DNA of 64,000 nt from assembly GCA_905612405.1 (NCBI GenBank), contig CAJQRX010000007.1, positions 1 through 64,000 on the forward strand. Direction: 5' to 3'. This stretch comes from an uncultured Candidatus Thioglobus sp. Lineage in GTDB: Bacteria > Pseudomonadota > Gammaproteobacteria > PS1 > Pseudothioglobaceae. Made by a program: the position numbers and the translations under genes. The notes under the pieces are model-generated. The model ran no database searches. It had not been told where the DNA came from and saw only the letters and a list, made by a program, of their open reading frames with translations. This document shows positions 45,398 to 55,696 of the stretch, in pieces (within the stretch, counting starts at the first letter, position 1; every line of letters starts with the position of its first letter).

Positions 45398-46822
45398 TTA
45401 ATCATCCGCCTTCTTTAAAGATTTAAATGCTTCAAGCGCATTTTGTCGAGATAATTTCAAATCAACAACTGGATTTGGATAATCTTTTCCCAAAGTAATT
45501 CCTGCCTTATCCAATTCCTCTTTTGGCGCCTCCCAAGGATTAAATAAGTACTTATTTGGCAATGCTTTTATTTCAGGAATATATTTACGAATATACTCAC
45601 CATCAGAGTCAAACTTCTCCCCTTGTGTAACTGGATTAAAGATTCTAAAGTAGGGCGCTGCATCTGCGCCACAACCTGCAATCCACTGCCAACTTGCACT
45701 GTTACTAGCTAAATCTGCATCTACCAGGCAATCCCAAAACCAGCGCTCGCCATGATGCCAATGAAGCAGAAGGTTTTTAACCAAAAATGAACCTACAACC
45801 ATTCTTACTCGGTTATGCATTGCGCCAGTTAGCCACAACTCTCTCATACCAGCATCAACCATTGGGATGCCAGTTTGTCCTTGCTGCCAGGCTGATAGAT
45901 TATTTGAATTATCATCCCAAGGAAATTGATCAAATTTTGACTGAAGATTTTTTTTAGGTAGCTCAGGATTAAAATAAAGCTGAGTATATGAAAACTCTCT
46001 CCAGCCTAGTTCGCTTAGAAAATGATCAATACTCGCATCATTGCCTTTAATTTTTGCTGCATACCAAGCCTGGTTAGGTGATATTTCACCAAAATGAATA
46101 TGAGGTGAGATTTTAGAAACAAAAGGTTTTGCAGGAAAATTTCTACCATTTTTATAGTTTGCAATTCCATTATCAAGAAATTCTGTTAGGCGTTTATGCG
46201 CTCCATCCTCTCCAATATTCCAAAATGGCTTCATTTCAATATCCCATCTAACTATGGGCAGTAAAGCAAGGTCATTAATTTCTAGAGAGTTTTTACCATC
46301 ATTTAAAAAACTTAAATTATTTGGAGCAGGCAGGGGTTTTCGAGGCTCATCTGATAGAAGGCAGCCTTTTCGAAAGAAGGGTGTAAAAACTTTGTATGGA
46401 GTCCCATCTCCTTTTTTAATTGTCCAGGGTTCCCATAACAATGAGCCATTTAAAGTAGTTACCTTGATACAATGAGACTCGAGTTCTTTTTTGATATGAG
46501 TATCACGTTTTATGCGCCATGGCTCATAACAACGATTCCAATATATTTCTTTAATATCTAATCGCTCAGCAATTTCTAATATTATCTCAAGAGGATTACC
46601 ATTGTAAATTGATAAGTTTTGAATTAGGCTTTCATTAAGAGAATTTAAGGAGTGATGAAGCCAAAATCTACTTGCCTCACCCATTATAAGTTCTTTTGGA
46701 CTTTTATCATCTAAGATATAAATGGGAAGTATCGAGTTATTTTTTGCAGCTTCAAAGAAAGCAGGATTATCTGATAACCTCAGATCTTGGCGAAACCAAT
46801 GGATAACTTTAGGCTTATTCAT
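45398..46822 (-). CDS. phr: Deoxyribodipyrimidine photolyase
   Basis: This flavoenzyme uses blue light to split cyclobutane pyrimidine dimers. The 474-residue protein has the N-terminal antenna domain (WFRQDLRLSDNPAF at the start). The FAD-binding domain carries FLSELGWREFSYTQLYFNPELP, TGIPMVDAGMRELWLTGAMHNRVRMVVGSFLVKNLLLHWHHGERWFWDCLVDADLASNSASWQWIAGCGADAAPYFRIFNP-type blocks. The tryptophan series is that of class I CPD photolyases (E. coli 472). A cryptochrome role cannot be excluded by sequence alone. It suggests exposure to sunlit water. It stands alone on its strand. Confidence 0.94.
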   Translation of the reverse strand: MNKPKVIHWFRQDLRLSDNPAFFEAAKNNSILPIYILDDKSPKELIMGEASRFWLHHSLNSLNESLIQNLSIYNGNPLEIILEIAERLDIKEIYWNRCYEPWRIKRDTHIKKELESHCIKVTTLNGSLLWEPWTIKKGDGTPYKVFTPFFRKGCLLSDEPRKPLPAPNNLSFLNDGKNSLEINDLALLPIVRWDIEMKPFWNIGEDGAHKRLTEFLDNGIANYKNGRNFPAKPFVSKISPHIHFGEISPNQAWYAAKIKGNDASIDHFLSELGWREFSYTQLYFNPELPKKNLQSKFDQFPWDDNSNNLSAWQQGQTGIPMVDAGMRELWLTGAMHNRVRMVVGSFLVKNLLLHWHHGERWFWDCLVDADLASNSASWQWIAGCGADAAPYFRIFNPVTQGEKFDSDGEYIRKYIPEIKALPNKYLFNPWEAPKEELDKAGITLGKDYPNPVVDLKLSRQNALEAFKSLKKADD

Positions 46823-47024
46823 AGATTCTTCAGTATTTTTATGATAGAGGGGATAATTTGAACTTTAGATGCAATTTTTTTATTAGTTTTTCTAGAAGCA
46901 ATATTGCCTTTTATAGTAACTTAGCAAAATTATTAGATAGTAGTTTTATAGGTTTCGTAAAAGTAATTATATTTTCTCATTAAGTTTATACTAAGTAATA
47001 TTATTGTATCAGTTGATATTTAGA

Positions 47025-48239
47025 ATGCCTGATTATAAGACAGTTGAAGTAATATTTAAAGGAAAAGGCTCTGAATATTTTAAAATTTGGATAGTTAATT
47101 TATTTCTTAGCATTATAACTTTTGGCATTTACTCTGCTTGGGCTAAAGTAAGGACAAAACGCTATTTATATGGAAACACTTCAATAGATGGCGCCTCATT
47201 TGAATATCATGCTTCTCCAATTGCTATTTTAAAAGGCAGGCTAATTGCTTTTGCTCTTCTGGTTATCTACTCTGTTTTAAGTGATCTTTATCCATTATTT
47301 AGCATTTTATTAATAGCTTTATTAACTATAGTTATTCCATGGATTGTCTGGCGCTCCTTAAAGTTTAATGCCAGAATGACTAGTCTTAGAAATGTTCATT
47401 TTTCTTTTAAGGGTCTTTTAAAAAAATCTTATTTATATTATCTCATTGTTCCATTTATTTTGCCATTATTAATATCATTGTTGATAAGTTTTGCATATAG
47501 CGTCATTTTTAATGGTTTTGCTATAGAGCGTTTTTATTTTTATCCAGTTGACATCTTTAGTTTTGAAGATAAGTATTTTAATGAGTTATTTATATTATTT
47601 GCCGGCTCAGTTTCCATTTATATTTTAATAATTCCCTATATCCATAAATTGAAAATATTTTACTACTTGAATAATTCTTACTTTGGGCAAGGCAAATTTT
47701 CGTCAGACATATTGGCATCAAAATTCTATCTCATTGATATTTTGACTTTTTTAGTTATACTTTCAGTTCTTTTATTTCCAGCACTAATATTATATGGATC
47801 TGCTTTTTATGGATCTGCTTTTTATAATTTATTAGATAGAAATGACAATATTGGTATAGTAGTTGCCCTCTTAGTATCTATTATAATTTATCTAGTTATG
47901 CTTACTACGGTATTCTTAAGTACGGCTTTTTTTAATGCAAAGGTTCGTAATTATGTATATTCTAAGACTAAACTAAATGGCGATATCTTTATAAATTCAA
48001 ATTTACATATTTGGAGGCTTTTTTGGATTTACTTAAGTAATTTCTTTTTGATGATTTTTACTTTTGGCTTGGCTTATCCATGGACAATAATAAGAAAAAC
48101 AACATATATGGCTGAAACTGTTAGCATTTCTAATGCAGCGGCTTTATCTCTATTTTTATCTCAACAAGAGCAAAAACAATCAGCTCTTGGCGAGGAGATT
48201 GGAGAGGCATTTGATGTTGGCTCTGGGATAGATTTTTAA
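47025..48239 (+). CDS. YjgN/DUF898 family membrane protein
   Basis: The 404-residue protein starts (ATG 47025; the track's TTG at 47004 is less likely) with VEVIFKGKGSEYFKIWIVNLFLSIITFGIYSAWAKVRTKRYLYGNTSIDGASFEY-like sequence, the repeat unit of the YjgN/DUF898 family. A second copy of the unit appears near residue 310 (YVYSKTKLNGDIF, IWRLFWIYLSNFFLMIFTFGLAYPW). It has about ten membrane segments. The function is unknown. The M48 peptidase gene overlaps its stop, and the two form a frequent pair. A 15-base tandem duplication lies inside it. Confidence 0.85.
   Translation: MPDYKTVEVIFKGKGSEYFKIWIVNLFLSIITFGIYSAWAKVRTKRYLYGNTSIDGASFEYHASPIAILKGRLIAFALLVIYSVLSDLYPLFSILLIALLTIVIPWIVWRSLKFNARMTSLRNVHFSFKGLLKKSYLYYLIVPFILPLLISLLISFAYSVIFNGFAIERFYFYPVDIFSFEDKYFNELFILFAGSVSIYILIIPYIHKLKIFYYLNNSYFGQGKFSSDILASKFYLIDILTFLVILSVLLFPALILYGSAFYGSAFYNLLDRNDNIGIVVALLVSIIIYLVMLTTVFLSTAFFNAKVRNYVYSKTKLNGDIFINSNLHIWRLFWIYLSNFFLMIFTFGLAYPWTIIRKTTYMAETVSISNAAALSLFLSQQEQKQSALGEEIGEAFDVGSGIDF
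47794..47823. repeat. 15-base perfect tandem duplication inside the YjgN-like gene
   Basis: ATGGATCTGCTTTTT occurs twice head to tail, adding five residues (YGSAF repeated) at a membrane-segment edge while keeping the frame. A recent slippage event is the simplest cause. Confidence 0.85.
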
Positions 48240-49279
48240 TGACTCTCGAGGGTAATTTTTATGAGTCTGGGAATTCATATCGAAGACTAGCGATTTTAAA
48301 TTTAGATGGAATTTTTTTTGATCTTTTAGTAGATGATGAGTCGATTCAATCAGGAGTTTTATCTAATTTAAGCTTTAGCGATCGCATTGCTAATATCCCT
48401 AGAAAGATAATCTTTATAGATGGTTCAGTTTTCGAAACCCAGGATAATAATAAGGTCGATAAAATAGCCTTTAACAGCGATAAGAAAAATTCTTTCTCTA
48501 TGCGACTTCAAATAATTGAAAGTAAATGGAAGTGGGTGTTGACTTCAATTTTATTTCTTGCTTTATTAGGCTACTTAATTATTAGAGTGGTACTTCCTTG
48601 GGCTGGAAAAGAATTAGCCCTTATAGTTCCTAACAAAGTAAATGAAACTATTTCTTCTGGTGGTCTTCGTCTGCTAGATCAAGAATGGTTTAAACCTAGT
48701 GAGCTGAGTGATGATAAAAAAAACAAGATTAGTGATTCCTTTTCTGAGCTTGTAAATACACTTCCTAAAAGTGAGTTTGAATATAAGTTATATTTTAGAA
48801 AAATGGGGCAAGCAAATGCTTTTGCACTTCCTGCAGGTCAAATTATTCTCACTGATGAGTTAGTTAGAGTAGCTGAAAATCCCGAACAAATAAGAGCAAT
48901 TATCCTTCATGAAATTGGCCATGTTCATCACAGGCATTCGATGCAGCAAATTATTCGCTCATCATTAATTTCAGTAGCTATTAGCATGTTAACATCAGAT
49001 TTATCAACACTTGAGGATTTGGTTGTTGTTTTGCCAGTTTTTGTGCTTAAAAGTGGCTTTTCTCAGGGAGATGAAATACAGGCAGATGAATACATGTTCA
49101 GGCATATGTTTAAGCTTCAAATGGATCCAATACATTTTGTAAATATATTGAAAATAATGACCCAGAATAATCTTAATATTGATGACAATATTCTTAAGTA
49201 CTTCTCATCACATCCTTCAACTAAAGATCGAGTGAAGGAGGCCATAAGAAAATCAGATAAATTTCTAAGTGAGAGCTAA
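48239..49279 (+). CDS. M48 family metallopeptidase
   Basis: The 346-residue protein has an N-terminal soluble part of about 95 residues, a membrane helix (about 98-120, KWVLTSILFLALLGYLIIRVVLPWAG) and an M48 zincin domain. The domain shows AFALPAGQIILTDELVR, the zinc site ILHEIGHVHHRHSMQQ and the downstream ligand in DEIQADEYMF. M48 enzymes include HtpX and BepA-type quality-control proteases. The helix places the catalytic domain in the periplasm or cytoplasm next to the membrane. Its ATG overlaps the TAA of the YjgN-like gene, so the two are likely to act together. Confidence 0.88.
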   Translation: MTLEGNFYESGNSYRRLAILNLDGIFFDLLVDDESIQSGVLSNLSFSDRIANIPRKIIFIDGSVFETQDNNKVDKIAFNSDKKNSFSMRLQIIESKWKWVLTSILFLALLGYLIIRVVLPWAGKELALIVPNKVNETISSGGLRLLDQEWFKPSELSDDKKNKISDSFSELVNTLPKSEFEYKLYFRKMGQANAFALPAGQIILTDELVRVAENPEQIRAIILHEIGHVHHRHSMQQIIRSSLISVAISMLTSDLSTLEDLVVVLPVFVLKSGFSQGDEIQADEYMFRHMFKLQMDPIHFVNILKIMTQNNLNIDDNILKYFSSHPSTKDRVKEAIRKSDKFLSES

Positions 49280-49303
49280 AAAAAATAAAAGTAGTTTTTT
49301 TAT

Positions 49304-49588
49304 CTATTTTCTAAAGCTTTCTGTAATCATTGCAATAAACGCAGGCACCATAAACAATAATCCAGGCATAGCAAAGAGAAGTGCTAGTATCCAATGCCAT
49401 TTTAAAACTGCAACTGCACCGAAATAAGACCCAACAGAAAAAAAAGGAAAAGAAATTCGAAAGAAGGTAAATAAAAAAATTGCCACTCCTAGTCCAAGTC
49501 CTCCAAAATAATATTGAATTCCCATTCCACCTATAAAAATTTGAGTTGCGCCAAAAAGTAGAAATAATATTACAAAAATAATGTACAT
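49304..49588 (-). CDS. Small membrane protein of unknown function
   Basis: The 94-residue product is almost entirely hydrophobic, with about three or four membrane segments (near 2-20, 25-45, 50-62 and 66-88) separated by glycine-rich turns (GGMGIQYYFGGLGLG). It ends in a short basic tail. I do not recognise a named family. It converges on the M48 gene and lies downstream of the tRNA-Ser gene on the same strand. A long hydrophobic frame in AT-rich DNA can be spurious, but the regular segment pattern and clean start favour a real gene. Confidence 0.65.
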   Translation of the reverse strand: MYIIFVILFLLFGATQIFIGGMGIQYYFGGLGLGVAIFLFTFFRISFPFFSVGSYFGAVAVLKWHWILALLFAMPGLLFMVPAFIAMITESFRK

Positions 49589-49783
49589 AATTTTTCTTGA
49601 TTACTAGGATTTTTTAACTATTTATTATTAATTTTTAGACGTCATTTTTAGTTCAAGCATACATAAAATTAAAATTAAATTTTGCTTATACAAAGGTTAA
49701 ATTTGACCTTTAAAATGTTGGCCTAATTTACTTAATATGATAGTAGTGTAGTCCTAATCTGAAATTAAGAGCACTAAAATAGA

Positions 49784-49875
49784 TGGCGGAGAGAGAGGGA
49801 TTCGAACCCTCGATAGGAGTTAAAGCCTATACTCCCTTAGCAGGGGAGCGCCTTCAGCCACTCGGCCATCTCTCC
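49784..49875 (-). tRNA. tRNA-Ser (GCT)
   Basis: On the minus strand the 92-base gene folds as a class II tRNA. The acceptor GGAGAGA pairs with TCTCTCC, the D arm has GCCGAGTGGCTGAAGGC, and the anticodon stem CTCCC/GGGAG encloses CTGCTAA with anticodon GCT. A long variable arm (TATAGGCTTTAACTCCTA) and the T loop GGTTCGAATCC follow, and GCCA is encoded. It decodes AGC and AGU. The roughly 195 bases between it and the small membrane protein gene hold nothing I can identify. Confidence 0.97.
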
Positions 49876-49941
49876 GAAGAAGGCATATTATACTGGATTT
49901 TTTTTAAATGAGTATTTTAGTAATAACGGTTTAATAGAATA

Positions 49942-50355
49942 TTATTCAAAGACTTCAAAGCCATGAGTAATGTTTGCAGTTTGCCCTAACATGATGGACG
50001 CTGAGCAATATTTTTCAGCTGAAAGTGTAATTGCTTTTTCAACTTTTTTTGAATCTAAATCTTTACCTTTAACAATAAAGTAAATATGTATATCAGTAAA
50101 AACTTTTGGATGCTCATTGGCTCTTTCAGCGCTAATCTTGGTTTCACAATGAGTTAGATTTTGGCGCATTTTTTTAAGTGTTGAAACAACATCAATCATA
50201 GTGCATCCTGCCACTCCAAGTAAAAGCATTTCCATCGGTCTAACGCCTAGGTTTTCTCCACCAATCTCTTTTGGACCATCCATCGTAATAGAATGACCAC
50301 TATGAGATTTGCCAACCATTAGCATGCCATCAACCCAATTTACAGAAAGATTCAT
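49942..50355 (-). CDS. OsmC/Ohr family protein (YhfA-like)
   Basis: The 137-residue protein has the OsmC fold pattern: GVRPMEMLLLGVAGCTMIDVVSTLKKMRQ with the first redox-type Cys, and SAEKYCSASIMLGQTANITHGFEV with the second. Ohr/OsmC enzymes use such a cysteine pair to reduce organic peroxides. YhfA-like members keep the fold, but their activity is less clear. The family's second motif, KYCSASIML, closely matches YhfA. It overlaps the end of trpC by four bases on the same strand. Confidence 0.85.
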   Translation of the reverse strand: MNLSVNWVDGMLMVGKSHSGHSITMDGPKEIGGENLGVRPMEMLLLGVAGCTMIDVVSTLKKMRQNLTHCETKISAERANEHPKVFTDIHIYFIVKGKDLDSKKVEKAITLSAEKYCSASIMLGQTANITHGFEVFE

Positions 50356-51152
50356 TCAAAAAACTCCTTAAGTTTTTGGCCAGGATTTGAGTGCTTTATA
50401 AACGCCTCGCCAATTAAAAAACCAAATACACCGTTCTGATGCATCAATTCAACATGAGCCTTAGAAGTAATGCCTGATTCAGTTATCACAAGTTTATCAT
50501 CGCTAATTTCACTAAGCAAGTCAATAGTGGTTTGAAGGCTAACTTCAAAGTTTCGAAGATTTCTATTATTAATTCCAATCATTGGCAAGTCTAATTTTAG
50601 AGCTCTATGAAGTTCATTTAAATCATGAGATTCAACTAATACATCCATATTAAGAGATAAAGCAAGGTCACTTAAATGTTTGATTTCATCATCTTCTAGG
50701 CAAGACACAATTAGTAAAATACAATCTGCCCCCATTGCTCTTGATTCATAGACTTGATATGGATCAATAATGAAGTCTTTACGAATAACTGGTATTGAAA
50801 CTGCAGCACGTGCTTTTATCAAATATAAAGGATCACCTTGGAAAAAGTCACGATCCGTTAATATAGATAGGCAGCTTGCACCTCCATGTTCATAGCTTTT
50901 TGCAATTTCTACGGGCTCAAAATTTTCTCTTAAAACACCTTTACTTGGAGAGGCTTTTTTAATTTCAGCAATTATTCCACTTTGACGTTTTTTTACTTTT
51001 TTGTTTAAAGAAGTAAAAAAACCTCGAGGAGTATCTGCACTGTTTGCTAGCTCAATCATTTTTTCAATTGGAAGCCGCTTTATTGACTCTGCTATTTCTT
51101 CTTGCTTTCGAGCAACAATTTTTTTAAGTATGTCGGGTGTTTTTTGTGCCAT
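50352..51152 (-). CDS. trpC: Indole-3-glycerol phosphate synthase
   Basis: TrpC closes the indole ring in tryptophan synthesis. The 266-residue TIM-barrel protein starts TPDILKKIVARKQEEIAE and has GIIAEIKKASPSKGVLRENFEPVEIAKSYEHGGASCLSILTD, PVIRKDFIIDPYQVYESRAMGADCILLI, LPMIGINNRNLRNFEV, VITESGITSKAHV and FLIGEAFI. It is the monofunctional form, without a TrpF fusion. Other trp genes are not in the window. It is divergent from kdsA. Confidence 0.96.
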   Translation of the reverse strand: MAQKTPDILKKIVARKQEEIAESIKRLPIEKMIELANSADTPRGFFTSLNKKVKKRQSGIIAEIKKASPSKGVLRENFEPVEIAKSYEHGGASCLSILTDRDFFQGDPLYLIKARAAVSIPVIRKDFIIDPYQVYESRAMGADCILLIVSCLEDDEIKHLSDLALSLNMDVLVESHDLNELHRALKLDLPMIGINNRNLRNFEVSLQTTIDLLSEISDDKLVITESGITSKAHVELMHQNGVFGFLIGEAFIKHSNPGQKLKEFFE

Positions 51153-51229
51153 GGTTTTAATGAATTTATAACAATGCTTATTTTAAACGAATATAATTTA
51201 CGTATATATTTAAGTAATGAGCGAAGTAC

Positions 51230-52793
<1,564 letters not shown>

Positions 52794-52802
52794 GGGTATT
52801 TA

Positions 52803-53102
52803 ATGTTGTACGCTATTATTTCTCAAGACATAGAAAATAGTCTTAAAAAACGTAAGAGCGCTAGGCCCGATCATATTGCTCGTTTAAATCAATTAAAAGA
52901 TGAAGATCGCCTTATATTAGCTGGACCTCATCCTGCGATTGACTCAATAGATCCAGGTGAAGCAGGTTTTACTGGGTCGCTTATTGTTGCTGAGTTTGAA
53001 AATCTTAAAGAGGCACGCTCTTGGGCTGATGCTGATCCTTATGTTGCTGCTGGCGTATATTCCAGTGTGGTTGTTAAAACTTTCAATAAAGTTTTGCCTT
53101 AA
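52803..53102 (+). CDS. YciI family protein
   Basis: The 99-residue product has the compact ferredoxin-like fold pattern of YciI proteins: [28 protein letters not shown] with the conserved RxxHxxxL region, then [29 protein letters not shown] and [29 protein letters not shown]. The DPY motif is diagnostic. YciI of E. coli is similar in length (98), and its activity is not settled. It follows dapB after 9 bases and probably ends that operon. Confidence 0.88.
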   Translation: MLYAIISQDIENSLKKRKSARPDHIARLNQLKDEDRLILAGPHPAIDSIDPGEAGFTGSLIVAEFENLKEARSWADADPYVAAGVYSSVVVKTFNKVLP

Positions 53103-53180
53103 ATGATTTCCATAAAGGGGTTTCTTTGCTGGATAATTTAGACTTTTTTGACAAAAGTAGCTCAATCAAAGACTTGAATA

Positions 53181-53957
53181 ATGATTACAGTTAAAAATTT
53201 ATCAAAACATTTTGGTGGTATTAAAGCAGTTGATGGGGTTGATTTACACATTGAGCGAGGTTCAATAACTGGTTTAGTGGGTCCAAATGGCGCTGGAAAA
53301 ACTACAATGTTTAATCTAATTGCTGGACTTTATCAGCCTACAGAGGGTGAAATAATTCTTGATGGTGAAGACGTAACAAACTTAACATCTCACCAACTTT
53401 TTCATAAGGGGCTTTTAAGAACATTTCAAATCGCACATGAGTTTCCAACATTAAGTGTTTTGGAAAACTTAATGATGGTGCCTGCAAATCAGCTGGGTGA
53501 AAGCTTGATGAATACTTGGTTTAAGCGAAAGCAAATACATGCTCAGGAAAGAGAGCTTCAAAAAAAAGCAGAAGAAGTTATCGATTTTCTTAGCATAAGC
53601 CATCTTAAAAATGAAAGAGCAGGAAATTTATCAGGTGGTCAGAAAAAATTGTTAGAGTTGGCTCGCACTATGATGGTTGACGCTAAGGTTGTTCTTTTGG
53701 ACGAGGTTGGGGCAGGTGTTAATCGAACTCTGCTTAATCAAATTGGTGATGCAATATTACGACTAAACTCGGAAAGAGGGTATACATTTTGCATGATTGA
53801 GCACGATATGGATTTTATTTCAAGGCTTTGTAATCCAGTAGTAGTTTTAGCTGAAGGTCAAATTTTGACAAGTGGTACTCCTGATCAAATTAAAAGTAGT
53901 GATGCCGTTATTGAGGCCTATTTAGGTAAAGGAATTAAGACCGAGGCTACTAGTTAA
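53181..53957 (+). CDS. livG: Branched-chain amino-acid-type ABC transporter ATPase (LivG-like)
   Basis: One of two ATPases of a hydrophobic amino acid (HAAT) family importer. The 258-residue protein has Walker A GPNGAGKTT, a Q-loop in LLRTFQIAHEFPTLSVLENLMM, the signature LSGGQKKLLELARTMM, Walker B VVLLDEVGAGV (V in place of the usual P of DEP) and the switch His in MIEHDMDFI. The C-terminal AYLGKG tail is typical of LivG and UrtD. It heads the livGFHM run with single-base overlaps or no gaps. The substrate might be a branched-chain amino acid, a related amino acid or urea. Confidence 0.92.
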   Translation: MITVKNLSKHFGGIKAVDGVDLHIERGSITGLVGPNGAGKTTMFNLIAGLYQPTEGEIILDGEDVTNLTSHQLFHKGLLRTFQIAHEFPTLSVLENLMMVPANQLGESLMNTWFKRKQIHAQERELQKKAEEVIDFLSISHLKNERAGNLSGGQKKLLELARTMMVDAKVVLLDEVGAGVNRTLLNQIGDAILRLNSERGYTFCMIEHDMDFISRLCNPVVVLAEGQILTSGTPDQIKSSDAVIEAYLGKGIKTEATS

Positions 53958-54661
53958 TGGCATATCTTGAAGGTAAAAATTTAGTTGCATCTTATGGGGT
54001 AGTTCCGATACTTCATGAGTGCTCGGTTGAGGTTGAAAAAGGAGAGCTTGCAGTAATTGTTGGTCCAAATGGTGCAGGAAAGTCTACTGTAATGAGAGTA
54101 TTACTTGGAATGTTGAATGCAACTTCAGGTTCAGTCACGTTAGATGGAAAAGATATTTCAATGCTTTCTACACAGGACAGAATTAGTCATGGGTTAGCAT
54201 TTGTTCCTCAAACAAAAAATGTTTTCCCGTCAATGACAGTTGAAGAAAATCTTCAGATGGGTGGTTTTATAAGGCAAGATGACATCAATCAAACAATCGA
54301 AGAGGTCTATGCACTTTTTCCGATTCTTTACGACAAACGCAAACAACTTGCAGAGCAGCTTTCTGGCGGTCAAAGACAACAGGTTGCATTTGGAAGGGCT
54401 ATGATGACAAAACCTTCAATCATGCTCTTAGACGAGCCAACAGCTGGAGTTTCACCAATAGTCATGGATGAAATTTTTTCTAATATTTTAGATGTTAGGA
54501 ATGCTGGTATGGCAGTTCTTATGGTTGAACAAAATGCTCAGCAAGCATTAAATATAGCAGATAAGGGCTACGTTTTAGTATCTGGACGTAATGAACATAC
54601 TGGAACTGGTAAAGAGCTCATAAATAACTCCGAAGTTAGAAAAAAGTTTTTAGGAGGTTAG
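53957..54661 (+). CDS. livF: Branched-chain amino-acid-type ABC transporter ATPase (LivF-like)
   Basis: The second ATPase of the importer, 234 residues: Walker A GPNGAGKST, FVPQTKNVFPSMTVEENLQMGG at the Q-loop, signature LSGGQRQQVAFGRAMM, Walker B IMLLDEPTAGVSP, switch His replaced by VEQNAQQAL, as in other LivF proteins. Its start shares one base with the livG stop and its own stop is followed at once by livH. It pairs with LivG under the LivH/LivM membrane dimer. Confidence 0.94.
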   Translation: MAYLEGKNLVASYGVVPILHECSVEVEKGELAVIVGPNGAGKSTVMRVLLGMLNATSGSVTLDGKDISMLSTQDRISHGLAFVPQTKNVFPSMTVEENLQMGGFIRQDDINQTIEEVYALFPILYDKRKQLAEQLSGGQRQQVAFGRAMMTKPSIMLLDEPTAGVSPIVMDEIFSNILDVRNAGMAVLMVEQNAQQALNIADKGYVLVSGRNEHTGTGKELINNSEVRKKFLGG

Positions 54662-55696
54662 ATGACATCAGACTCAGTTGATATTATTAATGCATTTGCC
54701 TTACTGACTAATTTTGTATTACTTCCTGCATTGTCTTATGGTTCACAATTGGCGTTGGGAGCTCTAGCTGTAACTTTAGTTTATTCAGTTTTGAGGTTTT
54801 CTAATTTTGCCCAAGGTGATAGTATGGCTTTTGGGACAATGATTGTTATATTGCTTACTAGTTTTATGATTAGTAGGGGTTGGACAATTTCAGGAATTCC
54901 TACTGCTTTATTAGTAATCCCTATAGCTATAGTATTTACTTCAATGTACTTGCTTACAATGGATAGACTGATTTATCGGCACTATCGAAAAATAAAAGCA
55001 AAATCAATTACGATCGTAATGTCCTCAATAGGAGTTATGTTTGTTACTGGGGGAATAGTCAGGTTTGTATTAGGTGCTACTGCGCAAAAATTTGAAGATG
55101 GTGAGAGGTTTATTTTTTCTGTTAGAGAATTTAAGGCTTATACCGGCCTTGAGCAAGGAATTGCTTTCAAAACGTCTCAATTTTTAACTATTACCATCGC
55201 TTTTTTATTAGTGGCTTTTGTATTTTACTTTTTACAAAAAACAAAAACTGGTAAGGCTATGAGGGCTTATTCTGACAATAAAGAGTTAGCACTTCTTTCT
55301 GGTATTGATCCAGATAAGATGGTTCAAATAACTTGGTTATTAGTAGCAGCTCTTACTACAATAGCTGGTGCACTCTATGGACTAGATAAAGGCTTCGCAC
55401 CCCAACAATATCACTTATTACTCTTACCAATTTTTGCTTCAGTCATTGTAGGTGGTATTGGCTCTCCAATAGGAGCAATTGCAGGTGCTTTCTTAGTAGC
55501 ATTTTCTGAAATACTCCTTACTTATGCCTACAAAAAGTTTTTAATATATTTATTACCTTTATCGATGCATCCTTCGTCTTTGGTGCAGCTTATTGGTACT
55601 GAGTATAAATATGCAATATCCTTCGTTATTTTGGTTATTGTTCTTTTAATAAAGCCTACTGGGTTATTTAAAGGTAAGGTGATAGTCGATGAATAA
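54662..55696 (+). CDS. livH: Branched-chain amino-acid-type ABC transporter permease (LivH-like)
   Basis: An inner-membrane permease of 344 residues with about eight to nine helices. The family's conserved segments are LALGALAVTLVYSVLRFSNFAQGDSMAFGTM near residue 30, MSSIGVMFVTGG, MRAYSDNKELALLSGIDPDKMVQITWLLVAALTTIAGALYG, and PIFASVIVGGIGSPIGAIAGAFLVAFSE, the EAA-like ATPase contact loop. It pairs with the LivM-like subunit, whose start overlaps its end by 8 bases. It is somewhat longer than E. coli LivH (308). Confidence 0.92.
   Translation: MTSDSVDIINAFALLTNFVLLPALSYGSQLALGALAVTLVYSVLRFSNFAQGDSMAFGTMIVILLTSFMISRGWTISGIPTALLVIPIAIVFTSMYLLTMDRLIYRHYRKIKAKSITIVMSSIGVMFVTGGIVRFVLGATAQKFEDGERFIFSVREFKAYTGLEQGIAFKTSQFLTITIAFLLVAFVFYFLQKTKTGKAMRAYSDNKELALLSGIDPDKMVQITWLLVAALTTIAGALYGLDKGFAPQQYHLLLLPIFASVIVGGIGSPIGAIAGAFLVAFSEILLTYAYKKFLIYLLPLSMHPSSLVQLIGTEYKYAISFVILVIVLLIKPTGLFKGKVIVDE

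Noticed and set aside
49694-49715. AAAGGT/ACCTTT hairpin downstream of tRNA-Ser as its terminator
   Set aside because: The stem is only six pairs and lacks a T-run on the tRNA strand.
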